From Thioploca ingrica (GTDB taxonomy: Bacteria; Pseudomonadota; Gammaproteobacteria; Beggiatoales; Beggiatoaceae): a DNA stretch of 64,000 bases. Location of the stretch: the NCBI GenBank assembly GCA_000828835.1, contig AP014633.1, positions 124,001-188,000 on the forward strand, written 5' to 3'. The position numbers and the translations under genes are program-made. The notes beneath the pieces are model-generated. The model did no database searches. It was given only the letters and a program-made list of their open reading frames with translations, and was not told the origin of the DNA. Shown piece by piece: positions 33,918-44,983 of the stretch. The stretch's first letter is position 1. Each line of letters starts with the position of its first letter.

Positions 33918-35141
33918 ATGCGCTGCTGCTGCCTTATCTGGCTGCTGCTATCGTCGGTTACCTCTGTTTGGGGTGATAGCGATCTGAAACTACGTCTGTT
34001 ACCCGAATATCATCATTTCAATGATAACTCACCGTTTAGCTTGACGAATCACGTAGCGCGGCAACGACAACTGCGAGGTGAATTGTTGCTGCAATGGCAA
34101 AAAGCCGGCTGGACGGGTGATGCTGCCTTAACCGCACAGTACGCAGATGAATGGGATAATGATACCCAATTGGAACTCAATGAACTATTTTACGAAACGA
34201 GTTGGGGTGATTGGGAAATCAGCTTGGGGAAAAAGCGTTTGGGTTGGGGTGTAGGATATGGTTTTCGTCCACTGGATCTTCTCCAGCAAGAACCGCGGCG
34301 AACAGTACAACCACCACTGCTTAATGGTATACCCAGCCTCATCCTCGAAAAATTTAGTGATACCAGTAGCCTATCACTAATCTATGCTAACGATATTCAA
34401 TGGCAGGGGCTAGATATTATCGACACCCGCCATGCGGGCGCACTGCGCTGGTATCAATCTCTAGAACAGTGGGATTTACTCGCTACCACTTATCTCGGTG
34501 AAGGCGGTGAATTGGCAATCGGTGGTGGCTTTTCCCGAGTTTTGGGTGAGGCTTGGAAAATTCACACCGAATGGGTATACCGGCGAGATTATGCACAATG
34601 GCGTAACGCCCTGTTGGATTCAGGTGAAATGATAGCCGCCAGTGACCCCATGTACCAACAACCCCAGCGTGGTGCAATGCAAAGTGTGGTTGGCTTAAAC
34701 TGGACCACTGCCAGCGGTTTAAATTTGCTGGTTGAATATGGGTATGACGGCACTGCCTATCGTACTGAAGATTGGCAGAATTTACTCAACTTAACTCGAC
34801 AACAGCACAACTTGCTGAAGGCTTCCAAGCTGCCATTGGGTGCAATCGCTGCGAACTTAACCGCGAGCCGTCGCGCCTACACTGCACCCAACTTACTCCG
34901 CGATAATCTCCTGTTACGGTTGGCTTATGATGGTACCCGCCATGACCCTGCTATTGAATGGCTATTAACACCAGCAGACGGTGGCAGTGTGTTGACCCTA
35001 TTACTGGAAAGCGAAATCGGTAACCACCAATCGCTACGTTTCGGGATACGAGGTTATCTGGGACCAACTGATTCAGCTTATGGAAGTTTAACTGAAGACT
35101 ATGTGTTATTTGCAACTTGGCAAACCGCTTGGGGCTTGTAA
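33918..35141 (+). CDS. Putative outer-membrane beta-barrel protein of the ABC operon
   Basis: About 407 residues from the ATG at 33918. A TTG one codon upstream is less likely. Signal peptide CLIWLLLSSVTSVWGDS. The rest alternates hydrophobic and polar residues in strands with many aromatic girdles (DWEISLGKKRLGWGVGYGF, GLNLLVEYGYDGTAYR) and ends ATWQTAWGL, with a terminal hydrophobic residue as in beta-barrels. The family resembles DUF1302-like barrels, but I cannot name it exactly. It is five bases behind the LolA-like gene. The four genes form a trans-envelope route: ATPase, permease, periplasmic carrier, outer-membrane acceptor. Confidence 0.75.
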   Translation: MRCCCLIWLLLSSVTSVWGDSDLKLRLLPEYHHFNDNSPFSLTNHVARQRQLRGELLLQWQKAGWTGDAALTAQYADEWDNDTQLELNELFYETSWGDWEISLGKKRLGWGVGYGFRPLDLLQQEPRRTVQPPLLNGIPSLILEKFSDTSSLSLIYANDIQWQGLDIIDTRHAGALRWYQSLEQWDLLATTYLGEGGELAIGGGFSRVLGEAWKIHTEWVYRRDYAQWRNALLDSGEMIAASDPMYQQPQRGAMQSVVGLNWTTASGLNLLVEYGYDGTAYRTEDWQNLLNLTRQQHNLLKASKLPLGAIAANLTASRRAYTAPNLLRDNLLLRLAYDGTRHDPAIEWLLTPADGGSVLTLLLESEIGNHQSLRFGIRGYLGPTDSAYGSLTEDYVLFATWQTAWGL

Positions 35142-35245
35142 TTTAAGGTATCTACACCAGTAGAAAAATAGTATATAACTCAAGTTACGCAAGGTTGCTC
35201 TACCTCCCTTGGTTAAATGGAGAGATCTTGGCAAATTGGCCCTGG

Positions 35246-35283
35246 GTAAATCCCCCCTAACCCCCCTTTTTCAAAGGGGGAAA
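35246..35283. repeat. C-run/G-run palindrome beside metG (right-hand orientation)
   Basis: AAATCCCCCCTAACCCCCC followed by TTTTTCAAAGGGGG. Its core equals that of the 71-bp MITEs, but the ends differ, so it is a separate family. It may also terminate the plus-strand ABC operon. Confidence 0.6.
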
Positions 35284-35306
35284 CTGGAGAGAAATCGGTT
35301 GGTGCG

Positions 35307-37334
35307 TTATTTAATCCGCATACCCGGCTGAGCGCCTTCATCTGGACGAAGTAAAAAGATATCTTTCTTACCTGGACCGGCGGCTAATACCATCCCTTCT
35401 GACAGACCAAAACGCATTTTTCGCGGCGCGAGGTTAGCTATCATGACGGTGAGGCGACCAACGAGTTGCTCTGGCTGGTAAGCTTCTTTAATTCCAGCAA
35501 ATACGTTACGTGGTTTTTCCTCGCCGATATCTAAGGTTAAACGTAATAATTTATCGGCTCCTTCAACCGGATCCGCTTGAATAATTTTAGCGATCCGTAA
35601 ATCAATTTTGGCAAAATCATCGTAATTGATTGTTTCAGCAAGAGGCTCTATCAGTTGACTGGGTTGAATTGGTGGGGATGGAGAGAGCGTTTTGAGACTT
35701 TCTTTAGCTGATTCTAACAGGGCTTCAATTTGTAATTGCTCGACTCGTTGCATTAACGGCTTAAAAGGATTAATCGTATGCGCAAGCAAAGGCTGAGGTT
35801 GCCAAATCACTGGAGCCGCTAAAAACTCGGTCACTTTCTCTGCCATTAAAGGTAGAATCGGTGCTAAATATCCCATGAGTACTCGAAAAAGATTTAATCC
35901 TTGACTACAAATGGCTTGTAATTCAGTTTCTTGTCCGGCTTGTTTGGCCAATATCCACGGTTTATATTCATCAATATATTGATTCGCTCGGTCAGCTAAC
36001 GCCATAATATCCCGCACCGCTTTGTTATATTCACGTTGGTCGTAAGCTTCAGCAATAGCGGTTCCAGCTTCTATAAATTGTTGATAAAGCAGCGAGTCTG
36101 CTAATTGAGGGGCGAGTTGGCCATTAAAACGTTTGCTAATAAATCCCGCACATCGGCTAGCAATATTAACTACTTTTCCCACGAGATCGGCATTCACTCG
36201 ATGGAGAAAATCGTCTAGATTCAAGTCGACATCATCTACTCCACTGCCTAATTTAGCGGCGAAATAATAACGTAAGTATTCTGGATTCAAGTGATCTAAA
36301 TAAGTACGGGCATTGATAAATGTACCCCGTGATTTGGACATTTTATGACCATCAACGGTTAAAAACCCATGCACAAAAACCGCCGTTGGTTTCCTAAAAC
36401 CACCCGCCGTTAACATCGCTGGCCAAAATAACGTATGAAAATAGACGATATCTTTGCCAATAAAGTGATACACTTCTGCTTGGCTGTCTTTACCCCAAAA
36501 GGCTTCAAAGTCGAGATTTTTTTTCTCACAGAATTGCTTAAAACTGGCCATATAACCAATCGGCGCATCTAACCAAACATAAAAATATTTATTCGGTGCA
36601 TCAGGAATTTCAAAGCCAAAATAAGGCGCATCTCGGGAGATATCCCAAGCTTGTAATCCGGCTTCAAAGAATTCGTTCACTTTATGTTGAGTTTCCAGTT
36701 GTAAGCTACCGCTACTCGTCCATTCTTTGAGCATGGTTTCAAAATTGGCTAAATTAACAAAGAAATGTTCCGAATCTTTTTCTATGGGGGTGGCACCAGA
36801 AATCGCTGAGACCGGATTTTTTAGTTCGGTGGGTGAATAAGTCGCTCCACAGGCTTCACAATGATCGCCGTATTGGTCGGCTGTACCGCATTTAGGACAT
36901 TCTCCACGAATAAACCGATCCGGTAAGAACATTTCTTTCACTGGATCATAAGCTTGACGGATAATTCGTTGCTCAATGTGCCCAGCGGTTTTTAAGCCTT
37001 GATAAATTAAATAAGCGAATTGACGATTTTCCGGACTATGAGTGGAATAATAATTATCGAATCCGATCGCAAAGGCAGCAAAATCGGCTTGATGTTCCGC
37101 ATGCATCCGTTTAATGAGTTCTTCTGGTTCAATGCCTTCTTTCTGTGCACGTAACATGATGGGCGTACCATGCGCATCATCGGCGCAAACATAATAACAC
37201 TCATAGCCACGAAGTTTGTGAAACCGTGCCCATATATCCGTTTGAATGTATTCAACTAAGTGCCCAATATGGATAGAACCATTGGCATAAGGTAATGCGC
37301 TGGTTACTAAAATTTTTCTAGGTGAGTTTGTCAT
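35307..37334 (-). CDS. metG: Methionyl-tRNA synthetase
   Basis: 675 residues, the length of the E. coli type with a C-terminal tRNA-binding domain. HIGH signature in [12 protein letters not shown], zinc knuckle [22 protein letters not shown] loop in [12 protein letters not shown]. The C-terminal OB fold starts near residue 570 ([16 protein letters not shown]) and ends [12 protein letters not shown]. It charges initiator and elongator tRNA-Met in the cytoplasm. Upstream, two GTTATCA heptamers recall the start of the 21-bp arrays. Palindromes of one family lie on both sides of the gene. Confidence 0.97.
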   Translation of the reverse strand: MTNSPRKILVTSALPYANGSIHIGHLVEYIQTDIWARFHKLRGYECYYVCADDAHGTPIMLRAQKEGIEPEELIKRMHAEHQADFAAFAIGFDNYYSTHSPENRQFAYLIYQGLKTAGHIEQRIIRQAYDPVKEMFLPDRFIRGECPKCGTADQYGDHCEACGATYSPTELKNPVSAISGATPIEKDSEHFFVNLANFETMLKEWTSSGSLQLETQHKVNEFFEAGLQAWDISRDAPYFGFEIPDAPNKYFYVWLDAPIGYMASFKQFCEKKNLDFEAFWGKDSQAEVYHFIGKDIVYFHTLFWPAMLTAGGFRKPTAVFVHGFLTVDGHKMSKSRGTFINARTYLDHLNPEYLRYYFAAKLGSGVDDVDLNLDDFLHRVNADLVGKVVNIASRCAGFISKRFNGQLAPQLADSLLYQQFIEAGTAIAEAYDQREYNKAVRDIMALADRANQYIDEYKPWILAKQAGQETELQAICSQGLNLFRVLMGYLAPILPLMAEKVTEFLAAPVIWQPQPLLAHTINPFKPLMQRVEQLQIEALLESAKESLKTLSPSPPIQPSQLIEPLAETINYDDFAKIDLRIAKIIQADPVEGADKLLRLTLDIGEEKPRNVFAGIKEAYQPEQLVGRLTVMIANLAPRKMRFGLSEGMVLAAGPGKKDIFLLRPDEGAQPGMRIK

Positions 37335-37643
37335 GGTTAGTTATCAGTTATCAATTAAAAAAATAGGCGCATAAGGTAACATTAACTACCTGATGTGCCT
37401 AGTGTTCAATAACTCATGTTACCTACACGACAGTTTTTTCTCCAGTTCCCCCATCCGGCTGTTTTTCTCCAGTTCTCCTATTTCCATTCCCCCCTTTGAA
37501 AAATGGGGGTGAGGGGGGATTTAAAGAGGGGTATAGGGGCCATGCGTAACCTCATGGCCATGTCAACTTAAGCGATTATTATTTTCCCACTTCCAAAAAA
37601 TTTCGGTAGTGGTGCGTAACCTGAGTTCAATAAGATAATAAAC
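37335..37643. other. Spacer between ppiD and metG
   Basis: No gene. It contains a palindrome of the C-run/G-run family (37489-37524) and two inexact copies of a motif like TGCGTAACCTGAGTT (37412, 37610), also seen beyond metG at 35176. Confidence 0.55.
37489..37524. repeat. C-run/G-run palindrome beside metG (left-hand orientation)
   Basis: CCCCCCTTTGAAAAATGGGGG then TGAGGGGGGATTTA in part is the reverse complement of the element at 35246-35283. The two copies therefore flank metG in inverted orientation. Confidence 0.6.
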
Positions 37644-39587
37644 TTATAATTGGCCTTCCGCCGCTAGTTGTTTGGAATAATCTTTAATCTTGGCATTCGT
37701 TTTTAATTCTGATACTAATTGACGAAATTCGCTTTCACCAATCGCTTGTTGTTGAGCTTGTTGTTGAGTCGCTGCTTTATCTGCTGTGGGAGGGGTTGTT
37801 TGGCCCGCTTTAACATCCAGTAAAGCCACTAAGGCATAATCACCATTACCTAAAAGTATTCCTTGATAAATCGCTTGGTGGTCGGTAGGATGACCCATTT
37901 TAAAAGCTTCACGGACAATATCGGGTTGTTTGAGGGTAGTTTCTTGCCGTTTGAGCCAAAGCGCGGGTGACCACTGGAGTTCATAGCTGCTCACTAACTG
38001 GTCGGGATCGCGATGGGCTTTAATTTGAGTCAGTAATGTCTTGCCCAAGGTTTGAGCTTCTGCTTTAGCTTTTTCTTGGGTTAAAGTTGAGGTAATTTCT
38101 GCTTTCACTTCTGCTAGTGGTTTCGGTTTCGCGGGTTGATGATCTTTTAAGCGTAATACCACCACATGTTGTTCCCCAATATCAATGACGTCACTGTTAT
38201 AACGTTCCTTTAATACCGTATCACTAAAGGCAGCATCAATAACTGGCTGATGGGATAAAATGGAATCCGCTTGAGTACTGACAATACGTTCAAATAATTC
38301 GGTCGTCTTCAAGGGTAGTTTGAGTGTTTCTGCCAGGACATCGAGACTATTAGGATGCTCAAAGGCAAGATTAGAAAATTGCTCAACTTGGCTATAAAAC
38401 GCTGATTCTGCCAATTCTTTCTGCAATTCTTGGGCTAATTGTTCCTTGACTTCAGCGAAGGAACGAGTAACTTCTGGTTTACTGTCTTCTAATTTAATGA
38501 GATGGAAACCAAATTCGCTTTGAATCGGTTCACTGACTTCACCTACTTTCATTGATTTTACAGCTTCTTCAAAGGGTTTAACCATCGCGTTAGTACCAAA
38601 CCAGCCGAGGTCACCCCCTTGATTTTTACTGCCGGAATCGTCAGAGAAAGTTTTAGCTAATTCCTCAAAAGACTCTCCGGCGCGTATTTTGGTTAGTACT
38701 TGTTGTGCTTTACTTTTAGCAGTATTGATTTCCGCTGCTGTGGCCGATTTACCGACTTCAAATAAGATGTGCCGTGCTTTCCATTGTGCCGGAGTGATAA
38801 AAGTAGTCTTACGTTCTTGATAACGTTGTTTTAAGGTATCTTCATCTAACTGTTGGGGTTTCATTAAATTTTCTTGAGAAAGCTCTACATATTCGATACT
38901 CACTTTCTCTGGTGTCATATAGCGATTCAGATCTTTTTTGTAGTCATTTTCAATATCGGTATCGCTAATCACTACGCCTTTTTGAAAGCGGGTAGCTGGA
39001 ATGATTAAATAACTCACATAACGTTGTTGTTCTTCAAGTTGCTGTCGTTGTTGTTGGTCATAATCAGTTAATAGAGCCGAACGAAGTATCCCTTCACGCA
39101 GTTGGTCAGTGAGCATAGAACGCCGCATTTCCATTTCAAATCCCCCTGGCGAAATTCCTTGATTTTTCAACGCCTGTTCATAACGTGCTTGCGAAAAAGT
39201 ACCATTTTCTTCTTGAAAGCCAGGGATTTGTTTAATTCGTTGCTGTAATAATTCATCACTAATTCGCATACCCGAGTCAATAGCGGTTTGCATGAGTAAT
39301 TCTTCTTCGATCATCTGAGATAAAGTATTCTCTCGGATTTGGGATTCCATAAACGATAAATCGACGTTCTGATTGCGCAACATCGCTCGTAATTGTTGCT
39401 TGCGTTGATGGACTTGTTGTTGAAAGTTTCGCTCTGGAATTTCAACACCATTGATTTCAGCAATAACACGCTTGGGCGTTGGACGTAAGTATTCTTGTAT
39501 TCCCCATAAGGCAAACGGGATAATAATAAGAATGACAATAATCCAGGCTAACCAACCTTGAGCATTATCACGGATGCTTTGGAGCAT
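37644..39587 (-). CDS. ppiD: Periplasmic folding chaperone PpiD
   Basis: 647 residues anchored by one N-terminal helix (GWLAWIIVILIIIPFALWG). A SurA_N-like chaperone region follows (residues about 40-200), then a parvulin domain near 265-360 (WKARHILFEVGKSAT, GGDLGWFGTNAMVKPFEEAV, SEFGFHLIKLED). The C-terminal part is the PpiD-specific second half. It assists outer-membrane protein folding at the periplasmic face of SecYEG. The position after hupB and the tRNAs equals the E. coli order lon-hupB-ppiD. Confidence 0.93.
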   Translation of the reverse strand: MLQSIRDNAQGWLAWIIVILIIIPFALWGIQEYLRPTPKRVIAEINGVEIPERNFQQQVHQRKQQLRAMLRNQNVDLSFMESQIRENTLSQMIEEELLMQTAIDSGMRISDELLQQRIKQIPGFQEENGTFSQARYEQALKNQGISPGGFEMEMRRSMLTDQLREGILRSALLTDYDQQQRQQLEEQQRYVSYLIIPATRFQKGVVISDTDIENDYKKDLNRYMTPEKVSIEYVELSQENLMKPQQLDEDTLKQRYQERKTTFITPAQWKARHILFEVGKSATAAEINTAKSKAQQVLTKIRAGESFEELAKTFSDDSGSKNQGGDLGWFGTNAMVKPFEEAVKSMKVGEVSEPIQSEFGFHLIKLEDSKPEVTRSFAEVKEQLAQELQKELAESAFYSQVEQFSNLAFEHPNSLDVLAETLKLPLKTTELFERIVSTQADSILSHQPVIDAAFSDTVLKERYNSDVIDIGEQHVVVLRLKDHQPAKPKPLAEVKAEITSTLTQEKAKAEAQTLGKTLLTQIKAHRDPDQLVSSYELQWSPALWLKRQETTLKQPDIVREAFKMGHPTDHQAIYQGILLGNGDYALVALLDVKAGQTTPPTADKAATQQQAQQQAIGESEFRQLVSELKTNAKIKDYSKQLAAEGQL

Positions 39588-39644
39588 AGTTTATTCCTAT
39601 AGTGATTGAAGGTTAAGAAATGCCATTTTAACGGTTCAATTGGA

Positions 39645-39674
39645 CAAAAAAAAGGTGCATCTAAATGCACCTTT
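39645..39674 (-). terminator. Rho-independent terminator after tRNA-Asp
   Basis: On the minus strand AAAGGTGCAT, a four-base loop and ATGCACCTTT form a 10-bp stem followed by a run of T residues. It ends the tRNA transcript and separates it from ppiD. Confidence 0.85.
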
Positions 39675-39683
39675 ATCTTAAAC

Positions 39684-39760
39684 TGGCGGAGCGGACGGGG
39701 CTCGAACCCGCGACCCCGGCCTTGACAGGGCCGTATTCTAACCATCTGAACTACCGCTCC
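39684..39760 (-). tRNA. tRNA-Asp (GTC)
   Basis: 77 bases including an encoded CCA. Acceptor stem GGAGCGG with its partner CCGCTCC, anticodon loop CTGTCAA with anticodon GTC, T-arm GGTTCGAGCC. It is immediately followed by a strong terminator. Confidence 0.96.
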
Positions 39761-39908
39761 TTAATATTAAGGTTTAAATTATAACACCTTTTTTTAGTTT
39801 GTGCTAGAGTGATTTTTTAAATCACCCCAAATAAGCAATACCCCTGTTACTCTCGCTTAATAAGACATCATTGTTGGGTTTATTTATCTTTGCAATCTAA
39901 CTCATTAA

Positions 39909-39981
39909 TGGGTGTTGAGGGACTTGAACCCCCGACCCTCGCCTTGTAAGGGCGATGCTCTTCCAACTGAGCTAAACACCC
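39909..39981 (-). tRNA. tRNA-Val (TAC)
   Basis: 73 bases. Acceptor GGGTGTT pairs with AACACCC. The D-arm AGCTCAGTTGG is standard. The anticodon TAC lies in the loop CTTACAA. CCA is not encoded. It lies between hupB and tRNA-Asp, as in many gammaproteobacteria. Confidence 0.95.
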
Positions 39982-39999
39982 ACTGCCTAAAACGGCTTC

Positions 40000-40272
40000 C
40001 TAGTTTACCGCATCTTTAAGCGCTTTTCCAGGTTTAAATACCGGTACTTTAGCGGCTTTAATATTAATCGGCTTGCCGGTGCGAGGATTACGCCCAACCC
40101 GTGCAGCACGATCACGCACTGTAAAGGTACCAAATCCAATTAAAGTGACCGTATCACCTTCTGCTAATGCCTTTTTAATACTATCGATTACGGCATCAAC
40201 CGCTTTGGCTGCAGAGGCCTTAGGCGTCTCAACAGATTCAGCAACGGCTTGGATTAATTCTGATTTATTCAT
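40000..40272 (-). CDS. hupB: DNA-binding protein HU-beta
   Basis: 90 residues from the ATG at 40272 with GGGGGA upstream. An open frame extends to 40392 but adds unrelated residues. [34 protein letters not shown] and [20 protein letters not shown] are full HU signatures, including the DNA-inserting Pro of the beta arm. HU bends and coats DNA as a dimer. Downstream of lon and upstream of the tRNA-Val gene, matching the E. coli arrangement. Confidence 0.96.
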   Translation of the reverse strand: MNKSELIQAVAESVETPKASAAKAVDAVIDSIKKALAEGDTVTLIGFGTFTVRDRAARVGRNPRTGKPINIKAAKVPVFKPGKALKDAVN

Positions 40273-40407
40273 TTTTCCCCCATTTACATGGTATTGAATA
40301 GGTAATACACCAAGAAAATAACTTAATATTATTTTACTCTTCAGGTTTGTTAGCATAACATATGCCACTCTAACCCTGATACGAGCCAACACGCTTATTG
40401 TAGCATG

Positions 40408-42840
40408 TCAGTGAGTTTGTACACTCGGTTTTTTTTCTGCTGCGGCATTATTTTCTGCCGCTTTCACTACAGGATCTTCTTCTCGCGGCGTTGGCATTTG
40501 TTGCAATGCCACTGCCAGTACTTCTTCTATCCATTTTACCGGTTTTATCGTTAAGTTTTTCTTAATATTTTCCGGTATTTCCTGTAGATCGCGTTTATTT
40601 TCATCCGGAATGAGTACCATGCGTATTCCACCCCGCAAGGCCGCTAACAATTTTTCTTTTAGACCACCAATGGGTAATATTTCTCCCCGGAGGGTAATCT
40701 CTCCGGTCATAGCGACATCAGCACGCACCGGAATCTCAGTTAATACTGAGACTATAGCGGTACACATCCCTACCCCGGCACTGGGACCGTCTTTAGGAGT
40801 AGCACCTTCCGGCACATGGATGTGGAGATCGTACTTTTGATAGAAATCATGTTCTACGCCTAACGCTTTCGCACGAGCTCGAACGACACTCATCGCGGCT
40901 TGGATAGACTCTTGCATCACATCGCCTAACTGCCCGGTATAGGATAATTTGCCTTTACCAGGCATCACGGTTGCCTCAATGGTGAGTAAGTCGCCACCCA
41001 CTTCTGTCCAAGCTAATCCCGTCACTTGACCCACTCGATCTTGTTCTTCAGCGCGACCATAGCGGAAGCGTTGTACCCCGAGATATTTTTCAATATTACG
41101 CGACGTGATAATCACTTTTTTCGCACGGGGTTTGAGTAAAATTTCTTTAACCACCTTGCGGCAAATTTTAGCAATTTCTCGTTCCAGATTGCGTACACCC
41201 GCTTCACGAGTATAAAAGCGAATGATATCACGAATTGCGCTTTCGCCAATACTAATTTCGCTATTTTTCAATCCATTGTTCTTAATTTGTTTGGGAGCGA
41301 GATAATGGATGGCAATATTGAGTTTTTCTTCTTCAGTATATCCTGATAATCTAATGACTTCCATCCTATCCAGTAACGGTGGAGGAATGTTTAAGGTATT
41401 AGCAGTGGCAACAAACATCACGTCAGATAAATCATAATCGACTTCCAAATAATGATCATTAAAAGTATGATTTTGTTCTGGATCAAGGACTTCTAAAAGA
41501 GCAGCCGACGGATCACCACGAAAATCCATCGCCATTTTATCGACTTCATCTAATAAGAAGAGTGGATTACGAGTACCAATTTTTGATAAATTTTGGACAA
41601 TTTTACCGGGCATCGAGCCAATGTAAGTCCGACGATGTCCTCGAATTTCAGCTTCATCACGAACGCCACCCAGTGACATTCTCACAAATTTGCGGTTAGT
41701 TGCTCGGGCAATGGATTGCCCTAAGGAAGTCTTACCGACACCGGGTGGTCCAACTAAACACAGTACCGGCCCTTTAAGTTTATTGACTCTTAATTGTACC
41801 GCCAGGTATTCTAAAATTCGTTCTTTGACCTTCTCTAAACCATAGTGATCGGTTTCTAATACTTGTTCCGCTTGAGTGATATCTCGACTAATCTTAGTGC
41901 GTTTTTTCCAAGGCACATTCACCATGACATCAATATAGTTGCGCACGACGGTGGCTTCCGCCGACATAGGCGACATCATTTTGAGTTTATTCAGTTCTGA
42001 GACCGCCTTGATTTTAGCTTCTTTAGACATCCCAGCCGTTTCAATCTTGCGAGCCAGCTCTTCAATTTCATTAGGGACATCTTCCAGTTCACCTAATTCT
42101 TTTTGAATCGCTTTCATTTGCTCATTGAGATAATATTCTCGTTGGCTCTTCTCCATTTGGCCTTTAACACGCTTACGAATGCGCTTTTCGACTTGGAGGA
42201 GATCAATTTCTGATTCAATTAACGCAATCAGATGTTCCAACCGTTCACGGATATCTATAATTTCAAGTATTTTTTGCTTTTCCTCGATTTTGATGGCCAT
42301 GTGAGCGGCTATGGTATCAGCCAACCGAGTGGGGTCATCAATACTTGATAAGGTACTGAGTATTTCTGGAGGAATTTTTTTATTGAGTTTAATATATTGA
42401 TCAAATCGGGAAGTAATAGAACGTGCTAATACTTCAACTTCTCTTTCCTGAGTAACTGGCGCTGTTAAAGGGATTACTTGAGCGACAAATAGTTCTTGAA
42501 TTGACAAAAAATTAATAATTTGGGCACGTTGTCCACCCTCAACTAACACTTTTATCGTGCCATCGGGTAACTTGAGCAGTTGTAAAATACTCGAAACAGT
42601 GCCAACCCGATGAATATCATCCACACTGGGATCGTCTTCTGCTGCATTTTTTTGCGCCACGAGTAAAATCTGTTTATCCTCAGTCATGGCTTTTTCTAAG
42701 GCGTGAATCGATTTTTCCCGGCCCACAAACAATGGGATAACCATATGCGGGTAAACAACCACATCCCGTAAAGGCAGCACTGGCAAGACCAGACTGGGTT
42801 CTTCTTCTATCACTTCTGAGGTCTTGTCATTATGTGACAT
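40408..42840 (-). CDS. lon: ATP-dependent protease Lon
   Basis: 810 residues, LonA type. N-terminal substrate domain ([20 protein letters not shown]), AAA+ module with Walker [14 protein letters not shown] and Walker [12 protein letters not shown]. The serine protease domain has the catalytic Ser in [11 protein letters not shown] and the Lys further on, in [13 protein letters not shown]. It degrades misfolded and regulatory proteins in the cytoplasm. The acidic and Ala-rich tail ([13 protein letters not shown]) is somewhat longer than usual. It follows clpX with a gap of 155 bases and probably has its own heat-shock promoter, though I cannot point to it. Confidence 0.97.
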   Translation of the reverse strand: MSHNDKTSEVIEEEPSLVLPVLPLRDVVVYPHMVIPLFVGREKSIHALEKAMTEDKQILLVAQKNAAEDDPSVDDIHRVGTVSSILQLLKLPDGTIKVLVEGGQRAQIINFLSIQELFVAQVIPLTAPVTQEREVEVLARSITSRFDQYIKLNKKIPPEILSTLSSIDDPTRLADTIAAHMAIKIEEKQKILEIIDIRERLEHLIALIESEIDLLQVEKRIRKRVKGQMEKSQREYYLNEQMKAIQKELGELEDVPNEIEELARKIETAGMSKEAKIKAVSELNKLKMMSPMSAEATVVRNYIDVMVNVPWKKRTKISRDITQAEQVLETDHYGLEKVKERILEYLAVQLRVNKLKGPVLCLVGPPGVGKTSLGQSIARATNRKFVRMSLGGVRDEAEIRGHRRTYIGSMPGKIVQNLSKIGTRNPLFLLDEVDKMAMDFRGDPSAALLEVLDPEQNHTFNDHYLEVDYDLSDVMFVATANTLNIPPPLLDRMEVIRLSGYTEEEKLNIAIHYLAPKQIKNNGLKNSEISIGESAIRDIIRFYTREAGVRNLEREIAKICRKVVKEILLKPRAKKVIITSRNIEKYLGVQRFRYGRAEEQDRVGQVTGLAWTEVGGDLLTIEATVMPGKGKLSYTGQLGDVMQESIQAAMSVVRARAKALGVEHDFYQKYDLHIHVPEGATPKDGPSAGVGMCTAIVSVLTEIPVRADVAMTGEITLRGEILPIGGLKEKLLAALRGGIRMVLIPDENKRDLQEIPENIKKNLTIKPVKWIEEVLAVALQQMPTPREEDPVVKAAENNAAAEKKPSVQTH

Positions 42841-42995
42841 GGGGATTTCCTCTTAGTTCGGTTAGATGCGTTGAGCATCGAATTAGGGAGTGAATTATAT
42901 TGATAATAGTATTGTTGCCTCTTGCATATTTCAAGCGTTAGAAATTTTCAATTAAGTTTATGACGATGAATAAGTCGTGATCAACTCGGCAAAAA

Positions 42996-44276
42996 TTAAT
43001 CGGCAGCAGCACGTTGTTTCTCTACATTATTGTATAATATTAAAGGGTTAGATTTAAGCTCGATGACGGACTCATCGACGATAACTTTAGTCACCTTCTC
43101 CATAGAAGGCAATTCATACATCGTATCCAATAAAGCATACTCTAGAATAGAACGTAACCCACGTGCACCGGTATTTCTTTCCATCGCTTTATGCGCAATA
43201 GCGTGTAGGGCTTCCTCCCGAAATTCCAACTCAGTTCCTTCCATTTCAAACAAGCGCATATATTGCTTGGTTAAAGCATTTCTAGGTTCAGTTAGAATCT
43301 GGACTAATTGTTTCTCACTTAATTCTTCTAGGACAGCGGTCACCGGTAACCGCCCAACAAATTCAGGAATCAAACCATATTGAATTAAATCCTCGGGTTC
43401 AAGCGACTTAAGTAATTGGTTGATACCTTTTTTATCATCTTTGGCATGGACTTGCGCAGCAAAACCAATTCCACTTTTTTCGGTACGCGCCCGAATGACT
43501 TTTTCCAGTCCCGAAAAGGCACCACCGCAAATAAATAACATGTGCGTCGTGTCCACTTGCAAAAATTCTTGTTGTGGATGTTTACGACCCCCTTGTGGCG
43601 GTACGGAAGCAATGGTTCCTTCAATGAGCTTTAATAAAGCTTGTTGTACGCCTTCGCCAGACACATCCCGCGTAATAGAAGGGTTATCTGATTTGCGGGA
43701 AATTTTGTCAATTTCGTCTATATAAACAATACCTTTCTGAGCTTTCTCAATATCATAGTCACATTTTTGCAATAATTTTTGGATAATATTTTCGACATCT
43801 TCGCCAACATAACCGGCTTCGGTTAAAGTTGTCGCATCGGCCATCGTAAAGGGAACGTTTAAAAAACGAGCTAGCGTTTCAGCCAGCAAAGTTTTTCCCG
43901 AGCCAGTTGGCCCTATCAGTAACACATTACTTTTGGCAATTTCAACCTCGTTTTTCTTGCCACTGGTTTCCAACCGTTTGTAGTGGTTGTATACGGCTAC
44001 CGCTAGTACCTTTTTCGCATAATCTTGTCCAATCACATATTCATTTAAATGCTGATTGATTTCTTGAGGAGTGGGTAACCGGTGGTGAGGATTAGTGCCA
44101 ACGGTTTCTTGAATTTCTTCACGAATAATATCATTGCATAATTCAACACACTCATCACAGATAAATACCGAAGGTCCAGCAATAAGCTTACGAACTTCAT
44201 GTTGACTTTTGCCACAAAAAGAACAATACAACAAACGGTCATCATGACCAGACTGGCTTTTTCTATCATCGGGCAT
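42996..44276 (-). CDS. clpX: ClpXP protease ATPase subunit ClpX
   Basis: About 426 residues from the ATG at 44276, with GGAGGA upstream. An upstream Met at 44306 is less likely. Zinc-binding domain CSFCGKSQ...CDECVELC, Walker [14 protein letters not shown], Walker [12 protein letters not shown], pore loop GYVGEDVE, and the IGF-type contact [11 protein letters not shown] for ClpP binding nearby. It unfolds substrates and feeds them to ClpP. It lies 59 bases behind clpP. Confidence 0.97.
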   Translation of the reverse strand: MPDDRKSQSGHDDRLLYCSFCGKSQHEVRKLIAGPSVFICDECVELCNDIIREEIQETVGTNPHHRLPTPQEINQHLNEYVIGQDYAKKVLAVAVYNHYKRLETSGKKNEVEIAKSNVLLIGPTGSGKTLLAETLARFLNVPFTMADATTLTEAGYVGEDVENIIQKLLQKCDYDIEKAQKGIVYIDEIDKISRKSDNPSITRDVSGEGVQQALLKLIEGTIASVPPQGGRKHPQQEFLQVDTTHMLFICGGAFSGLEKVIRARTEKSGIGFAAQVHAKDDKKGINQLLKSLEPEDLIQYGLIPEFVGRLPVTAVLEELSEKQLVQILTEPRNALTKQYMRLFEMEGTELEFREEALHAIAHKAMERNTGARGLRSILEYALLDTMYELPSMEKVTKVIVDESVIELKSNPLILYNNVEKQRAAAD

Positions 44277-44335
44277 AATAAGCTTCCTCCAGTAGAGATA
44301 GCGCATATCGCAGCATAATTCGTGCCTTTAAGTGA

Positions 44336-44974
44336 TCACGGAGAAGTCGAGGACATCATGGCTCGAGTGGACAACACTTTATCAATGAGACCATATTGTA
44401 CTGCGTCTTCTGCTGCCATGAAATTATCTCGTTCAGTATCTCTTTGGATAGTTTCTATCGACTGCTCCGTATGCTTAGCTAAAATCATATTAAGACGCTC
44501 ACGTACTTTTAAAATTTCGCGCGCATGGATATCAATATCCGTAGCTTGTCCTTGAAAACCGCCTAAGGGTTGGTGAATCATCATCCGTGAATGCGGTAAA
44601 CAATAACGTTTACTTTTGGTTCCGCCAGCTAATAACAGGGCACCCATACTAGCCGCTTGACCGACACACAGGGTACTGACATCCGGTTGAATGAATTGCA
44701 TCGTGTCATAAATCGCTAAACCGGCACTGACCGACCCCCCGGGAGAATTGATATATAAGTGGATATCTTTTTGGGGATTTTCTGATTCTAAAAACAGCAA
44801 TTGAGCCACCACCAGATTAGCCATATAATCTTCCACTGTCCCGACTAAAAAGATAACCCGTTCTTTGAGAAGCCGAGAATAAATATCATAAGCTCTCTCA
44901 CCACGTGCGGATTGTTCAATGACAATGGGAACTAAGCTATTACTCACCACAGAGGAATAATCTTTTGCTTTCAT
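44336..44974 (-). CDS. clpP: ATP-dependent Clp protease proteolytic subunit
   Basis: 212 residues. The catalytic triad is complete: Ser in [14 protein letters not shown], His in [14 protein letters not shown], Asp in [29 protein letters not shown] is the family signature. The start [16 protein letters not shown] includes a short propeptide. It forms the tetradecameric peptidase chamber of ClpXP. It sits 9 bases behind tig. Confidence 0.97.
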   Translation of the reverse strand: MKAKDYSSVVSNSLVPIVIEQSARGERAYDIYSRLLKERVIFLVGTVEDYMANLVVAQLLFLESENPQKDIHLYINSPGGSVSAGLAIYDTMQFIQPDVSTLCVGQAASMGALLLAGGTKSKRYCLPHSRMMIHQPLGGFQGQATDIDIHAREILKVRERLNMILAKHTEQSIETIQRDTERDNFMAAEDAVQYGLIDKVLSTRAMMSSTSP

Positions 44975-44983
44975 TCACTTAAC

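Noticed and set aside
40273..40392. Extended HU start with 40 additional residues
   Set aside because: Extra residues are not HU-like, and a good ribosome site precedes the ATG at 40272.
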